DNA of 64,000 nt, taken from positions 62,001 to 126,000 of the forward strand of contig CAMYBS010000002.1 of NCBI GenBank assembly GCA_947254025.1, in the 5' to 3' direction. A model generated the notes under the pieces. That model made no database searches. It was given only the letters and a program-made list of their open reading frames with translations, and was not told where the DNA came from. This DNA is from an uncultured Clostridia bacterium. GTDB lineage: Bacteria > Bacillota > Clostridia > Tissierellales > Peptoniphilaceae. Shown in pieces: positions 36,472 through 47,080 of the stretch. A program made the position numbers and the translations under genes. The stretch's first letter is position 1. Every line of letters starts with the position of its first letter.

Positions 36472-37774
36472 AAATTTCACCTCTTAAATCATACTCGAGT
36501 GCTTCTGCGATCTTAATATCAAAAAAGCTTCCAAGTTCTAAATCTTTATCTGTGCTTATGTAAACAAGTCCATCAACATCAGGAGCGTCCATAAAGCTTC
36601 TCGCTGTGTACTCGCCATCTGATCCGTCTTCGATTAAACACTTCATAACTGTTCCTACTCTCTTTTCTAAACTTGCTCTTGAGATATCCATTTGCGCATC
36701 CATAATCTCTTCTCTTCTTAGCCTCTTTGTATCCTCATCAAGCTTTTCATTAAAGGAGTAACTTCTTGTACCTTCTTCGTCGCTATATTCAAAGACGCCA
36801 AGCTTATCAAACTTTTCTTCTTTTATAAAGTTTAATAGCTCTTTAAAGTCTTCATCGCTCTCTCCCGGAAAGCCGACTATGAAGGTTGTTCTTAGTACTA
36901 AGTCGTCTATCTTTGTTCTAAGTTTACTTATTAAAGCGTGTGTCTCTTCTTTGTTTATATGCCTGTTCATCATCTTAAGCACGTGATCTGATGCGTGTTG
37001 AAGCGGTATATCCATGTACTTAAGTATTCTATCTGATGAATTAAATGTTTCGATTAGCTCATCAGTAATATTGTCTGGATATAAATACATAATTCTTATC
37101 CACGGCATCTTCGTCCTCTCAAGTATCGCCTTCAATAGCATATCAAGTGACGGCCTTGAGTATATATCTGTGCCGTAATCAGTTGTGTTTTGTGCTATAA
37201 GTATTACTTCCTTAGTACCAAGCTTGTATAGATGATTAATTTCATTAACTATATCATCGATTGGTCTCGACCTTAGTCTGCCTCTAAGCTTTGGTATTAT
37301 GCAATAAGTGCATAGGTTGTTACAACCTTCAGCAATCTTTACATACTCTGTGATATCCGCAGCATCCTTTTCTATATATTCAATATCTGCATTTATATTG
37401 TCAACGTAAACATCGTCTTTGTTATTATCTTCATACTCTTTAATTATGCTCGCAATATTTTGGAACATACCCGTACCAACTATGATGTCTATCTCTGGTA
37501 TCTCTTCTTTAAGTTCTTTTGAATACCTTTGAGCAAGGCAGCCGCTAACTATAATCTTAGCACCTGCCTTCTTTTGATTAATCATATCAAATATTGCGTC
37601 TATAGACTCTTCCTTAGCTGCATTTATGAACGAGCAAGTGTTGATAATTATATAATCAGCCTCGCTTGGATTGTTTATAATTGTATAGTCATCATTCTTT
37701 AGCTTATATGCCATAGTTTCTGAGTCTACATCATTTTTTGAGCAGCCCATAGTAAGTATAAATACTTTATTCAA
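36455..37774 (-). CDS. rimO: Ribosomal protein S12 methylthiotransferase
   Basis: Radical SAM enzyme that methylthiolates an aspartate of ribosomal protein S12. It has 439 residues: an N-terminal UPF0004 domain ([13 protein letters not shown], the RimO form with Asp-Ser), a radical SAM core with CNNLCTYC, and a C-terminal TRAM domain. I prefer the TTG start at 37774 (GGTGAAACAC before it, giving [14 protein letters not shown]); a GTG at 37792 gives six extra residues with a poor ribosome site. Start and the ftsK end overlap by 8 bases. Confidence 0.93.
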   Translation of the reverse strand: MNKVFILTMGCSKNDVDSETMAYKLKNDDYTIINNPSEADYIIINTCSFINAAKEESIDAIFDMINQKKAGAKIIVSGCLAQRYSKELKEEIPEIDIIVGTGMFQNIASIIKEYEDNNKDDVYVDNINADIEYIEKDAADITEYVKIAEGCNNLCTYCIIPKLRGRLRSRPIDDIVNEINHLYKLGTKEVILIAQNTTDYGTDIYSRPSLDMLLKAILERTKMPWIRIMYLYPDNITDELIETFNSSDRILKYMDIPLQHASDHVLKMMNRHINKEETHALISKLRTKIDDLVLRTTFIVGFPGESDEDFKELLNFIKEEKFDKLGVFEYSDEEGTRSYSFNEKLDEDTKRLRREEIMDAQMDISRASLEKRVGTVMKCLIEDGSDGEYTARSFMDAPDVDGLVYISTDKDLELGSFFDIKIAEALEYDLRGEIYEPSK

Positions 37775-40151
37775 GTGTTTCACCGCTTTCACCGTTTAAA
37801 TTCTCAATATCTTCTTTTTCAATCAATACTTTTCTAGGCTTAGATCCATCGTAACCGCTTACAACGCCCATCTCTTCCATCTGATCGACAATTCTTGCAG
37901 CACGAGAGTAGCCTATCTTAAGCTTTCTTTGTAAATATGATATAGATGCTTGTCCATCCATCACCACAAGTTTAACTGCTTCTTCGTATAATTCATCTTT
38001 ATCGTCTTGCATAGTTTGACTAGTGTTATTTGTTGTGATTGACTCAACTGCATCTTGATTATAATTTGCTTCACCTTGGTTCCTAATAAAGTCACAAACA
38101 CTCTTAACTTCCTTATCGCTTACAAAGGCGCCTTGAACTCTAATCGGCTTTGAAAGGTTCGATGGGTAGTAAAGCATATCGCCCTTGCCTAGAAGCTTTT
38201 CAGCTCCACTCATATCAAGTATAGTTCTAGAGTCTATTTGTGAAGAAACTTGGAAGGAAATTCTCGAAGGAATGTTCGCCTTTATAGTTCCTGTAATGAC
38301 ATCAACCGACGGTCTTTGTGTTGCAACTATTAAGTGCATACCTGCAGCTCTCGCCATCTGAGCAAGCCTGCATATAGCGTCTTCTACCTCTGTTGCAGCA
38401 ACCATCATTAAGTCTGCAAGCTCGTCTATGATTATAACGATTTGAGGCATCTTCTCAGTGATAGTCTCAAGCTCGTTGTAGCTTTGCATATCTTTTACAT
38501 TGTTCTTTGCAAATAATTGATACCTCTTCTCCATCTCTTGAACCGCCCAGTTAAGTGAGAACTGTGCCTTCTTCGCGTTTGTTACTACCGGTATCAATAG
38601 ATGAGGAATGTTGTTATAAACATTTAGCTCAACAACCTTAGGGTCTATCATGATTAGTTTAACTTCGTCAGGTCTCGACTTGTAAAGTATACTCATGATT
38701 ATGGTATTAATGCAAACACTCTTACCAGAACCTGTAGCACCTGCTATAAGTAAGTGAGGCATACTTGCAATGGAACTGATGATAGTATTGCCTGTTACAT
38801 CCTTGCCAAGAGCAAGTGGCAATTTTGATTTTAGATTTCTAAATTCATCAGTATCCAAAATTTCTTTTAATAGTAGGGTATCCTTGTTCTTATTAGGAAC
38901 TTCAATACCAACCGCACTCTTGCCTGGTATAGGCGCAAGTATTCTTATATCAGTTGTCGCAAGAGCAAGCGCCAAGTTATCAGAAAGACTTAATATCTTA
39001 CTTACCTTGACTCCAGCAGCAAGACTTATCTCATATGAAGTGATAGTTGGTCCACTATTAACCCCGATAACCTTTGCATCGACACCGAAGTTATTCAGTG
39101 TGTCTTGTATAATCTTGATGTTGTCTTTAATCTCTCTGCCCTTTGTGCTACTGTTACTAGCTTGAGCTTCTTTAAGCAAGTTTAAAGATGGAAATTCATA
39201 GTGAATGATGTCCTCATTATGAATCTCTTTACTTATATCGATATCTTCACCTTCATCAGTTTTTTCAGTTTCTTTCTTAGTAGTTTTACTTGCTTTTGTC
39301 TCTTTTGTTTCTTTTGTCTCTTCTTTTGAAGCCTCTTTCTTATTTGGCTCTTGATCTAATTTTATATCTTCTTTATTTGCAGAGTCATTGATTTTAATAT
39401 CTACAAAGTCGTCACTAAAGTCTTCTTCATTAATGTCCTTACCTACTTTACTATTAGCCTCTTCACCAACAGATGTATTTTCCTCATCACTAAAAATATC
39501 ATCAGATGATAAAATCTTTTTATTCTTCATCTCTTGTCTTTTAAGCTTTATCTTTTCAACACTACTTTCAATACCATCTTGTATTTTGTTCATAGTACTG
39601 TCAGTCTTTTGTGCTATATCAGACTTTTTAATACTTGTTAGCGAGTAGATGTTAATAATATTTATAATAACTAAAACTATAATAGTACCAACTGCTCCAA
39701 ACAGTCTATAGAAAAAGTATCCAAAAGCACCGCCAATAAGTCCTCCAGAGTTTAAATCTGTTGATAGTTCGATTGCTTGAGAAACATGTGATGAGAAAGA
39801 GCTCATAAGTACAGTAGACGAATCAAAGACTACTAAAAGACTTAGAAAGATTATACTAAGTGATATAATAAGTTTTCTTGCATAAGGCCTAGACTTTGGC
39901 ACCAATAATACCAAGGCTATCGCTAGTAAGTAGAATAAAAATATATTAAATCCCATAGAAAAAAGGTAGATAAGACCACTCTTTATCCATCTGCCAAAAA
40001 CACCTGTTGCGTCACTATTCGCAAATATTAGCAAAAATATAGACGCAAAAAGTATTGTAAGACCTGATATCAATAAAGATTCATTCTTGTCTACCTTTTT
40101 ATTTACTTTACTTCTTTTTCTTTTATTTGTTCTGTTATTTTTAGTCTTCAT
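37767..40151 (-). CDS. ftsK: DNA translocase FtsK/SpoIIIE
   Basis: Pumps chromosomal DNA during division or segregation. The 794 residues comprise four N-terminal membrane helices (about 30-175), an acidic low-complexity linker with repeated KETKETK-type sequence (about 215-305), the RecA-like motor ([12 protein letters not shown] near 470, then [10 protein letters not shown] and [14 protein letters not shown]), and a C-terminal winged-helix gamma domain ([22 protein letters not shown]) that reads KOPS-like sequences. The gene starts a likely transcription unit with rimO-pgsA-cinA-recA. Confidence 0.96.
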   Translation of the reverse strand: MKTKNNRTNKRKRSKVNKKVDKNESLLISGLTILFASIFLLIFANSDATGVFGRWIKSGLIYLFSMGFNIFLFYLLAIALVLLVPKSRPYARKLIISLSIIFLSLLVVFDSSTVLMSSFSSHVSQAIELSTDLNSGGLIGGAFGYFFYRLFGAVGTIIVLVIINIINIYSLTSIKKSDIAQKTDSTMNKIQDGIESSVEKIKLKRQEMKNKKILSSDDIFSDEENTSVGEEANSKVGKDINEEDFSDDFVDIKINDSANKEDIKLDQEPNKKEASKEETKETKETKASKTTKKETEKTDEGEDIDISKEIHNEDIIHYEFPSLNLLKEAQASNSSTKGREIKDNIKIIQDTLNNFGVDAKVIGVNSGPTITSYEISLAAGVKVSKILSLSDNLALALATTDIRILAPIPGKSAVGIEVPNKNKDTLLLKEILDTDEFRNLKSKLPLALGKDVTGNTIISSIASMPHLLIAGATGSGKSVCINTIIMSILYKSRPDEVKLIMIDPKVVELNVYNNIPHLLIPVVTNAKKAQFSLNWAVQEMEKRYQLFAKNNVKDMQSYNELETITEKMPQIVIIIDELADLMMVAATEVEDAICRLAQMARAAGMHLIVATQRPSVDVITGTIKANIPSRISFQVSSQIDSRTILDMSGAEKLLGKGDMLYYPSNLSKPIRVQGAFVSDKEVKSVCDFIRNQGEANYNQDAVESITTNNTSQTMQDDKDELYEEAVKLVVMDGQASISYLQRKLKIGYSRAARIVDQMEEMGVVSGYDGSKPRKVLIEKEDIENLNGESGETLE

Positions 40152-40172
40152 AAAATCCCTTCGCTTATATCT

Positions 40173-40994
40173 TTATAAAAAACTTGCTATTATGCAAACA
40201 ATACCTAGTACTACTAAGTAATATGAAAATACATGGAATTTTTTATTCTTAGCTAATAACTTGATTAGTCTGATTGCTAAAACTCCTGTAATAAAACTAA
40301 TAATAAGCCCAACAATTGCATTTGTGTCGAAACTTACACTAGCTCCCTCTTTATATATGTCCTTAAGTCCTAGGATAAAGCCACCAAACATAGCAGGTAT
40401 AGCTAGTAAGAATGAAAAATCTACTGCATCTTTCTTTCTTATGCCTAAAACATGAGAGATAAATATAGTAGAACCCGATCTTGATATGCCTGGTAGAGCA
40501 GCAATACCTTGTACCGCTCCTATAGCAAGCACTGTAGGAACTCCAGCTTCACTTATCTTCTTAGTGCTTCTCATATTAATATCGATAATATAAATCAATA
40601 CAGCTGTTATTAAGAAGCATATACCTATAAGTAGCGCTGACATATATAATTGGTCCAAAAACTTTTCTATAAACAAAGCAATTATAACTGTTGGTATTGT
40701 CGCTATAATGATGTATAGTGCAAGTTTTTGATAATGATTAAGTGTTATTTTCTCTTTTCTTATAAGTGATGCTATCATCTTAAAGAATTCTTTAATCATA
40801 TTTATTACTTGTTTATGATATACAAGCAAAATAGAAAGTAATGTTCCGAAGTGTAAGACTTGTGAGAAGAATACATTACCTTCTTTTATATTAAATAATA
40901 TTTGTAGTATGGCTAAGTGGCCTGATGAGCTTATTGGCAAGAATTCTGTTATGCCCTGAACTATAGCGAGTATTATTGCTTTAAGTAGTGTCAT
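40173..40994 (-). CDS. uppP: Undecaprenyl-diphosphatase
   Basis: Recycles the lipid carrier for peptidoglycan synthesis by dephosphorylating undecaprenyl diphosphate; also gives bacitracin tolerance (bacA). 273 residues, about eight helices, with ITEFLPISSSGHL at 15-27 (catalytic Glu17) and LPGISRSGSTI near residue 166. It overlaps dut by one base. With the PBP2-mre group and lgt it belongs to the envelope functions of this window. Confidence 0.96.
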   Translation of the reverse strand: MTLLKAIILAIVQGITEFLPISSSGHLAILQILFNIKEGNVFFSQVLHFGTLLSILLVYHKQVINMIKEFFKMIASLIRKEKITLNHYQKLALYIIIATIPTVIIALFIEKFLDQLYMSALLIGICFLITAVLIYIIDINMRSTKKISEAGVPTVLAIGAVQGIAALPGISRSGSTIFISHVLGIRKKDAVDFSFLLAIPAMFGGFILGLKDIYKEGASVSFDTNAIVGLIISFITGVLAIRLIKLLAKNKKFHVFSYYLVVLGIVCIIASFL

Positions 40995-41431
40995 TATTTT
41001 ACTCCTGTTGAACCAAAGCCGCCATCTTGTCTTTCAGAGTCTGAAAGCTCATCTACTTCTTCAAAGTCCATCTTCTCATACTTAGATAAAACCATTTGAG
41101 CGATTCTCATGCCATTTTCAATAATAAAGTCTTCCTTAGAAAAGTTTATTAGAGGAACTTTGATTTCGCCTCTGTAATCACTATCAATAGTGCCAATACC
41201 ATTGACAAGACCTATGCCGTGCTTAACACTTAAGCCTGATCTTGCTCTTATTTGAACTTCGTAAGAAGAAGGTATCTCTAAATAGATACCTGTACTTACT
41301 AGTTTAAACTCTCCTGCCTTTAATACTAAGTCTTCATCAAGTGAAGCTCTTATATCTACTCCAGCTGAGTTTTCTGTTTGGTATTGTGGTATATCGTTTT
41401 TACTCTTATTAATTATCTTTACAGTTGCCAT
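40994..41431 (-). CDS. dut: dUTP diphosphatase
   Basis: Hydrolyses dUTP to dUMP, keeping uracil out of DNA. 145 residues with the five trimeric dUTPase motifs: AGVDIRA, ARSGLSVKHGI, NGIGTIDSDYRGEI, GMRIAQMV and the flexible C-terminal RQDGGFGSTG. Lies between pnp and uppP with short gaps. Confidence 0.96.
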   Translation of the reverse strand: MATVKIINKSKNDIPQYQTENSAGVDIRASLDEDLVLKAGEFKLVSTGIYLEIPSSYEVQIRARSGLSVKHGIGLVNGIGTIDSDYRGEIKVPLINFSKEDFIIENGMRIAQMVLSKYEKMDFEEVDELSDSERQDGGFGSTGVK

Positions 41432-41446
41432 GTTGTCGCCCTAAAT

Positions 41447-43543
41447 TTATTTAGATTCACTGTCAGCATTTTCAACTAATGCTTTTCTTGAAAGATTAAT
41501 TCTTCCTTGTTCGTCTATAGATGTAACTTTAACCATGATTTCATCGCCAAGCTTTAATACATCTTCTACTTTATTTACTCTTTCTTTAGAGATTTGAGAG
41601 ATGTGTAGTAAACCTTCTTTACCGTTTAAAACTTCAACAAAGGCACCGAAGTTAGTTATTCTGTTAACCTTACCGAAGTATACTTCGCCAACTTCTACAT
41701 CTTTAACGATATCTTCAATCATCTTTTTAGCTCCGTTAACACCTTCCATAGTGTCAGCTGAGATGTAAACATCGCCGTTATCAGTTATATCAATCTTAGC
41801 ACCAGTTTCTTCAATAATCTTATTGATTACTTTTCCGCCTGAACCTATAACGTCTCTAATCTTTTCAGGATCAATCTTTATAGTTGCAATCTTTGGAGCG
41901 TATTCCGATAATTCTGCTCTTGGAGCATCGATAGCTGATTTGATTACATCAAGTATTTCAAATCTTGCTGTTCTAGCTTGTTCTAGTGCAGTCTTCATTA
42001 TCTCTTCATCTATACCTTGAACTTTAATATCCATTTGCATAGCTGTGATACCGTCTTTAGTGCCAGCAACCTTAAAGTCCATATCTCCTAGGTGGTCTTC
42101 TAGACCTTGTATATCTGTTAGTATCCTTGTAGTGTCATCTGATTTAATAAGTCCCATCGCAATACCTGCAACTGGCTTCTTAATTGGAACGCCCGCATCC
42201 ATTAGTGCAAGAGTTGAACCGCAAATACTTGCTTGTGATGATGAACCGTTTGAGCTTAGAACTTCTGATACAAGTCTAATTGTATATGGAAACTCTTCTA
42301 ACGATGGCACAACAGGAACAAGTGCTCTTTCTGCTAGTGCACCATGGCCTATCTCTCTTCTGCCTGGGCTTCTAAGAGGTCTAACATCTCCAACTGAGTA
42401 TGGTGGGAAATTGTATTGATGCATGTAGTGCTTTTCGCCTTCTTCAACAAGTCCATCTTGTGATTGACTATCGCCAAACGAACCAAGTGTAGCTATAGTT
42501 AATACTTGAGTTTGACCCCTTTTGAATAGTCCTGAGCCGTGTGCTCTAGGTAATATTCCAACCTCAGCAGAAAGCGGTCTGATTTGTTCAGTGTTTCTAC
42601 CATCTGGTCTTTGATTTCTCTCAAGAATGCCCTTTCTAAACTCTTCACTTGTTATATCGTCAATAGTCTTAAGTATACTTCTTTGATCATCTGGATATTT
42701 TTCAAGATACTTATTTAGTATAGCATCTTTTACAGATTCGCTATTTTCAATTCTTTGGATCTTATCTGCTTCAAAAATTGAATTTTTAATGTCTTCTCTA
42801 AACTCAGCATCAATCTCTTTAAATATCTCTTCTTTAGCTTCAAATTTTTCAAAAGTATATTTTTCTTTACCTATCTTCTTAATAATTTCTTCTTCAAATT
42901 CACACACTTCTTTAATTGCTTCATGTCCCTTTAGTATTGCTGTGATCATTTGTTCTTCAGACACTTCGTTTGAGCCTGATTCAACCATCATGATGGCGTC
43001 TTTAGTTCCTGATATACATAAGTTAATATCTGACTTTTCCATCTCTTCTTGTGTTGGATTTATAACGTATTCTCCATCTATAAGTCCAACATATACTGCT
43101 GCAGTTGGTCCATTAAATGGTATGTCTGAAATACATAGAGCTACTGATGAACCAATCATAGCTGCAATCTCCGGACTATTGTCTGGATCAACAGAAAGTA
43201 CAGTTGCTATAACTTGCACATCATTAAAAAAGCCCTCAGGAAATAAAGGTCTAATCGGTCTATCAATTAGCCTTGAAGTTAAAACTGCTTTCTCTGAAGG
43301 TCTTCCCTCTCTCTTTATATATCCTCCTGGTATTTTACCAACAGAATAAAATTTTTCTTCGTAATCAACACTTAGTGGAAAGAAATCTACTCCTTCTCTT
43401 GGAGTTTTTGTGCTTGTCGCATTAACTAAAACATAAGTATCGCCATACTTAACTAAGCAAGATCCACTAGCTTGCTCGCACATTTTACCTGTTTCAATTT
43501 CTAAAGGTCTACCAGCTAAGGTAGTCTTAAAATTTTCTTGCAT
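41447..43543 (-). CDS. pnp: Polyribonucleotide nucleotidyltransferase (PNPase)
   Basis: Phosphorolytic 3'-5' RNA degradation. 698 residues: two RNase PH-like domains separated by a helical linker, then a KH domain ([20 protein letters not shown] near 557) and an S1 domain ([20 protein letters not shown] near 620). It follows rpsO, the usual rpsO-pnp order, separated by an intrinsic-terminator-like hairpin. Confidence 0.97.
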   Translation of the reverse strand: MQENFKTTLAGRPLEIETGKMCEQASGSCLVKYGDTYVLVNATSTKTPREGVDFFPLSVDYEEKFYSVGKIPGGYIKREGRPSEKAVLTSRLIDRPIRPLFPEGFFNDVQVIATVLSVDPDNSPEIAAMIGSSVALCISDIPFNGPTAAVYVGLIDGEYVINPTQEEMEKSDINLCISGTKDAIMMVESGSNEVSEEQMITAILKGHEAIKEVCEFEEEIIKKIGKEKYTFEKFEAKEEIFKEIDAEFREDIKNSIFEADKIQRIENSESVKDAILNKYLEKYPDDQRSILKTIDDITSEEFRKGILERNQRPDGRNTEQIRPLSAEVGILPRAHGSGLFKRGQTQVLTIATLGSFGDSQSQDGLVEEGEKHYMHQYNFPPYSVGDVRPLRSPGRREIGHGALAERALVPVVPSLEEFPYTIRLVSEVLSSNGSSSQASICGSTLALMDAGVPIKKPVAGIAMGLIKSDDTTRILTDIQGLEDHLGDMDFKVAGTKDGITAMQMDIKVQGIDEEIMKTALEQARTARFEILDVIKSAIDAPRAELSEYAPKIATIKIDPEKIRDVIGSGGKVINKIIEETGAKIDITDNGDVYISADTMEGVNGAKKMIEDIVKDVEVGEVYFGKVNRITNFGAFVEVLNGKEGLLHISQISKERVNKVEDVLKLGDEIMVKVTSIDEQGRINLSRKALVENADSESK

Positions 43544-43565
43544 CTCACATCTCCTTTAATCTAAC

Positions 43566-43593
43566 AAAAGAGCGGGATAGCCCCGCCCTCTTT
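43566..43593 (-). terminator. Hairpin between rpsO and pnp
   Basis: A GC-rich stem with one bulged base (minus-strand arms AAAGAGgGCGGG and CCCGCTCTTTT) begins at the rpsO stop codon and is followed by TTTTG. Its U-tract is short, so it may allow read-through to pnp or act as an RNase processing site. Confidence 0.75.
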
Positions 43594-43858
43594 ATCCTCT
43601 AATATTTAATCTGTCTATTAATTCACGATACTTTTCAATATCAGTGTTATACAAATATTTTAAAAGACCTTTTCTTTGACCTATCATTTTGAATAGTCCT
43701 CTTCTTGAATGATGGTCTTTCTTGTGTGTCTTTAAGTGCTCTGTAAGGTCATTGATTCTCTTTGTAAATATTGCTATTTGAACTTCTGTAGAACCAGTGT
43801 CTCCCTCGTGCATTTTGTAATCGTCAATGATTTTTGATTTTTCTTCTTTTGATAACAT
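43592..43858 (-). CDS. rpsO: Ribosomal protein S15
   Basis: Primary 16S rRNA-binding protein, 88 residues, standard length. Seen: the N-terminal helix region, [16 protein letters not shown] and [41 protein letters not shown] precedes the ATG. Confidence 0.97.
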   Translation of the reverse strand: MLSKEEKSKIIDDYKMHEGDTGSTEVQIAIFTKRINDLTEHLKTHKKDHHSRRGLFKMIGQRKGLLKYLYNTDIEKYRELIDRLNIRG

Positions 43859-43861
43859 TTT

Positions 43862-43932
43862 ATTATCCCCCTTTAATATTATTTGCCTTAGCCAAGTGTA
43901 TCGACGGGAACGATATACATAGCATAAGGTAC
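43862..43932 (-). promoter_or_regulatory. Possible structured rpsO leader (S15 autoregulation)
   Basis: The 5' leader on the minus strand can form CCTTA/TAAGG enclosing a second stem TGTAT/ATACA with a TTCC loop, just before the ribosome binding site. S15 commonly binds structured rpsO leaders to repress its own synthesis, with different folds in different phyla. I did not compare it with a covariance model. Confidence 0.4.
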
Positions 43933-43939
43933 CTATATT

Positions 43940-43968
43940 AGTATATCACGAACTTTAGCTTTTGTAAA
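43940..43968 (-). promoter_or_regulatory. Promoter of rpsO-pnp
   Basis: On the minus strand, TTTACA (43963-43968), 17 bases, TATACT (43940-43945). Confidence 0.78.
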
Positions 43969-43985
43969 GCATTTTATACTCATAA

Positions 43986-44885
43986 TTATAAATAATCTTC
44001 AAATTCTTTTGCGAATTCTATATCCTCTTTGATTTGTTTTACTAAGTCACTTTTATCTTCAAAGTTTAACATGTCTCTTATTCTATATATAAAAAATAAC
44101 CTTACTACGTCATCATATATGTCCTCTTTGAAGTCAAAGATATTGCTCTCTACACTTACAAAGTCCTCATCAAAGCTTAAATTTTTACCAACGCTTGTGA
44201 TGGATTTATATATCTTGTCTCTAATCTTAATCTTTGTAACGTAGACTCCTTGGTATGGTATGATGTATTCAGTGTTGATATTTAAGTTCGCTGTTGGTAT
44301 GCCGACTGATGAACCATATCTCTTGCCATGAATGACTCTTGATTTGATTGAGTAGTATCTAGATAAGTCTTTGTTTGCACTCATCACTTCGCCTGATAGT
44401 ATCATCTTCTTAATATTGCTCGATGAAATTTTTTGCATCTTTTCATCAAGTTCAAAATTTAATACTATAGCGCTCCTATTGCACTCCTTCATCATCTCTT
44501 GAAGAAGTTTAGTATCCCCCAGTTTATCTATACCAAAGCTGTAGTCCTCTCCAGAATATGTTCTTACTGAATCTAGTCTATCGATGAGTATACTCTTAAC
44601 AAAAACTTTTGGATCCATATTTTTGATTTTATCTGTGAAGTCGAGTATATAAACCGTATCTATACCAAGCTCTTCGAGTATTTTAATCTTATCATCTATG
44701 GTAGTTAAGCACTTTTTGTTTTTGAAATCAAGTAATAAGACCGATGACATAAGGCCATCTTTTCTTGCATCACTTATACAGCTTTTAATAATCTTTAAGT
44801 GACCAAGGTGCATTCCATCGAAGTAACCTAGTGCTATATAATTCTTTTCACTTGTAAACTCATCATTTAGATTAATTATCCTCAT
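43986..44885 (-). CDS. ribF: Bifunctional riboflavin kinase / FAD synthetase
   Basis: Makes FMN then FAD from riboflavin, the flavins needed by RnfC, RnfD and RnfG. 299 residues: an N-terminal adenylyltransferase domain with GYFDGMHLGHLKII (residues 21-34) and the SSxxIR-like SSSNIKKM, and a C-terminal riboflavin kinase domain with HGKRYGSSVGIPTANL (about 186-201). It is the last gene of the nusA operon and overlaps truB by 14 bases. Confidence 0.95.
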   Translation of the reverse strand: MRIINLNDEFTSEKNYIALGYFDGMHLGHLKIIKSCISDARKDGLMSSVLLLDFKNKKCLTTIDDKIKILEELGIDTVYILDFTDKIKNMDPKVFVKSILIDRLDSVRTYSGEDYSFGIDKLGDTKLLQEMMKECNRSAIVLNFELDEKMQKISSSNIKKMILSGEVMSANKDLSRYYSIKSRVIHGKRYGSSVGIPTANLNINTEYIIPYQGVYVTKIKIRDKIYKSITSVGKNLSFDEDFVSVESNIFDFKEDIYDDVVRLFFIYRIRDMLNFEDKSDLVKQIKEDIEFAKEFEDYL

Positions 44886-45753
44886 ATTTATAAACCTTTT
44901 TCATATAAACATTATTTCTATTGTTCTGATCTTTTTTAACATAACCCACGCCACAAAACTTTTCAGCGCAGTAAACTTTATAGTACTCTTCCTTGTAAGA
45001 GTCATTTACATATGAGTTCATACCATTTTGAACTGCCTTAAATCTCTTTTCATTAAGTGTAAGCTTTGGTAGGTTTATGAGCGTATCTACAGACATTAGA
45101 TCTGTTTCATTTAGCTCATCTATGCATATGGCTTCATCTATATTTAACGGACCGCTATTGTACCTCATTAGGTAGTCAATATAAGCAATAGTTCCCAAGC
45201 TCTGTGCTATGTCATAGGCCAAGGTTCTAATATATGTTCCAGTAGAGACCTCGCTCATGACTATGGCGTATTCTTTTTCTTTGTTAAACTTTAATAACCT
45301 GTTTTTATATATCTCAACAGTCTTTGCTCTTATGGTCGTATCAACATCTACATTGTCCCTTGCAAGCTTATACATAGGGACGCCATCAATCTTTTTAGCA
45401 GAGTATTTTGGAGGAACTTGCTCATACTCGCCCTCCATATCTTCTAAAACTCTTACTAGGTCACTTCTATCAAAGTCCCAAGACTTTTCTTCTATGATCT
45501 CAGACTCGGCATCAAGTGTACCTGTAGTTTTTCCAAAAATTATTCTATAGATATATGCCTTCTTGTCAAAGCCAAGGTAGTCAATAAACTTAGTAGCTTC
45601 ACCTACTGCTATTGGCAAGACTCCAAAAGCCATTGGATCTAAGGTGCCTACATGACCAGTCTTAGTCTTTAAGATATACTTTACTTTATTGGTATAGTAT
45701 CTACTGGACTTGCCCTTTTCTTTGAAAATATTGACTATGCCACTAATTTGCAT
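44872..45753 (-). CDS. truB: tRNA pseudouridine(55) synthase
   Basis: Forms pseudouridine in the T loop of tRNAs. 293 residues. The catalytic Asp39 is in HVGTLDPMAFG. Also seen: the N-terminal GIVNIFKEKGKSS, the YSAKKIDG segment and STGTYIRTLAYDI. Part of the infB-rbfA-nrnA-truB-ribF group. Confidence 0.96.
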   Translation of the reverse strand: MQISGIVNIFKEKGKSSRYYTNKVKYILKTKTGHVGTLDPMAFGVLPIAVGEATKFIDYLGFDKKAYIYRIIFGKTTGTLDAESEIIEEKSWDFDRSDLVRVLEDMEGEYEQVPPKYSAKKIDGVPMYKLARDNVDVDTTIRAKTVEIYKNRLLKFNKEKEYAIVMSEVSTGTYIRTLAYDIAQSLGTIAYIDYLMRYNSGPLNIDEAICIDELNETDLMSVDTLINLPKLTLNEKRFKAVQNGMNSYVNDSYKEEYYKVYCAEKFCGVGYVKKDQNNRNNVYMKKVYKYEDN

Positions 45754-46684
45754 TGTCTACATATCCTTTCAATCTCTTTACAAGTTCGTCTAGTTCGCCT
45801 TTATAAGTTAAGCCGGCAGCGTACTTGTGTCCTCCGCCATCAAAGTCTTCTCCGATATTACCTACATCATACTTGTACTTGCTTCTTAAGGATACTTTAT
45901 ATATGTCCTTGACTTCTTTAATAATCGCTATCATATCGTAATCTTCAAGTCCTTGTAAGAATGCAAGTATATCATCTGTATCTTCTCTAGTAGTATTCGT
46001 TTTTTCGAAATCCTCATTATTTAAAATGACATAAGCAAAGTCTTTGTAGAAATTTATTTTATCTATGGCAAGTCTATATAGCTCATAGATGTTCTTGCTC
46101 ATGCTTCTATATAGCTTAATGTTTATTTCATTAATATCTATGCCATAGCTCATAAGTTGTGCAAGCTTATGCATAGTTTCAGCTGTAGTTGATGAGTACA
46201 TAAACCTGCCCGTATCTGTATCAATACCGATATATATCATAGTCGCAATCTCTTTGTCTAGTGGCAAGTTTAGCTCTTTTATAATGTCAAAAATTATCTC
46301 TGATGTTGATGAGTACTCTTCTATGACATAATTTATGCATCCAAAGTAGCTGTTGCTCTTGTGATGATCTATGTTTACTACTTTTTTTGCCTTCTTAAAC
46401 AATTCGCCATCTAAAACCCTTCTTTCATCGGCGCAGTCAAGTACTATAAGTAAATCAACTGGATTTTGATTCTCTACATAGTATTTTTTCTCTTCGATGA
46501 ACTGATACTTACTCGGTATATCATCAGGCTTTATTATATTTATACTTTTATCTTTATACTTTTGTATCAATGATAGATATAAGCCAAGCGAAGAGCCTAT
46601 ATTGTCTCCATCAGGTGACCTGTGTGAGACAATATTTATACTTTTTGCTTCTTCAATAGCAAGGCCTATATCTTTTATGCTCAT
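45743..46684 (-). CDS. nrnA: DHH-family nanoRNase / pAp phosphatase
   Basis: Degrades short RNA fragments and 3',5'-pAp. From the ATG at 46684 it has 313 residues: SHRSPDGDNIGSS near residues 20-32, LDCADERR near 82, the DHH motif in NIDHHKSN near 103, and a C-terminal DHHA1 domain with GGGHKYAAG. I prefer this start, one base after the rbfA stop; the longer frame (46732) overlaps rbfA by 47 bases and has a non-homologous start. Lies in its usual place between rbfA and truB. Confidence 0.93.
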   Translation of the reverse strand: MSIKDIGLAIEEAKSINIVSHRSPDGDNIGSSLGLYLSLIQKYKDKSINIIKPDDIPSKYQFIEEKKYYVENQNPVDLLIVLDCADERRVLDGELFKKAKKVVNIDHHKSNSYFGCINYVIEEYSSTSEIIFDIIKELNLPLDKEIATMIYIGIDTDTGRFMYSSTTAETMHKLAQLMSYGIDINEINIKLYRSMSKNIYELYRLAIDKINFYKDFAYVILNNEDFEKTNTTREDTDDILAFLQGLEDYDMIAIIKEVKDIYKVSLRSKYKYDVGNIGEDFDGGGHKYAAGLTYKGELDELVKRLKGYVDNAN

Positions 46685-46685
46685 A

Positions 46686-47072
46686 TTATTCTTCATCTTC
46701 ATCCAACTCTTCGTCTTCTGTATCGCTTTCAATATTTAATTTGTTTAAAATCTTTTGTATCTCAATACTATATTCAACGCTTTCATCAATTTTAAATCTA
46801 AGCTCGGGCACTTGTCTAATCTCTAAGACCTTAGCAAGACGAGATCTAATATATCCCTTAGCGTTTTCTAAGGCATCTAATGTATCTTCCTTAGTTTTCT
46901 TGCTACCATATATCGAAAAGTATATAGTTGCCACAGAAGTATCCTTTGATAAATCAACTTTAGATACGCTCGTCATCTTATCAATCCTAGGATCTTTAAG
47001 ACCTTCGATTAGTAGTTCAGATACAATTCTTTTTATTTCAGCTTGTACTCTATATAACCTTCTCTTGTCCAT
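46686..47072 (-). CDS. rbfA: Ribosome-binding factor A
   Basis: Binds 30S subunits during late maturation and cold adaptation. 128 residues: the RbfA start RLYRVQAEIKRIVSELL, then LKDPRIDKMTSVSKVDLSKD and LRFKIDESVEYSIEIQKIL, with an acidic tail (DTEDEELDEDEE). Directly after infB. Confidence 0.95.
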   Translation of the reverse strand: MDKRRLYRVQAEIKRIVSELLIEGLKDPRIDKMTSVSKVDLSKDTSVATIYFSIYGSKKTKEDTLDALENAKGYIRSRLAKVLEIRQVPELRFKIDESVEYSIEIQKILNKLNIESDTEDEELDEDEE

Positions 47073-47080
47073 AAACTCAC

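Noticed and set aside
42789..43349. Plus-strand frame of 186 codons opposite pnp
   Set aside because: Shadow of the conserved PNPase coding sequence; low-complexity Ser/Ile-rich product.
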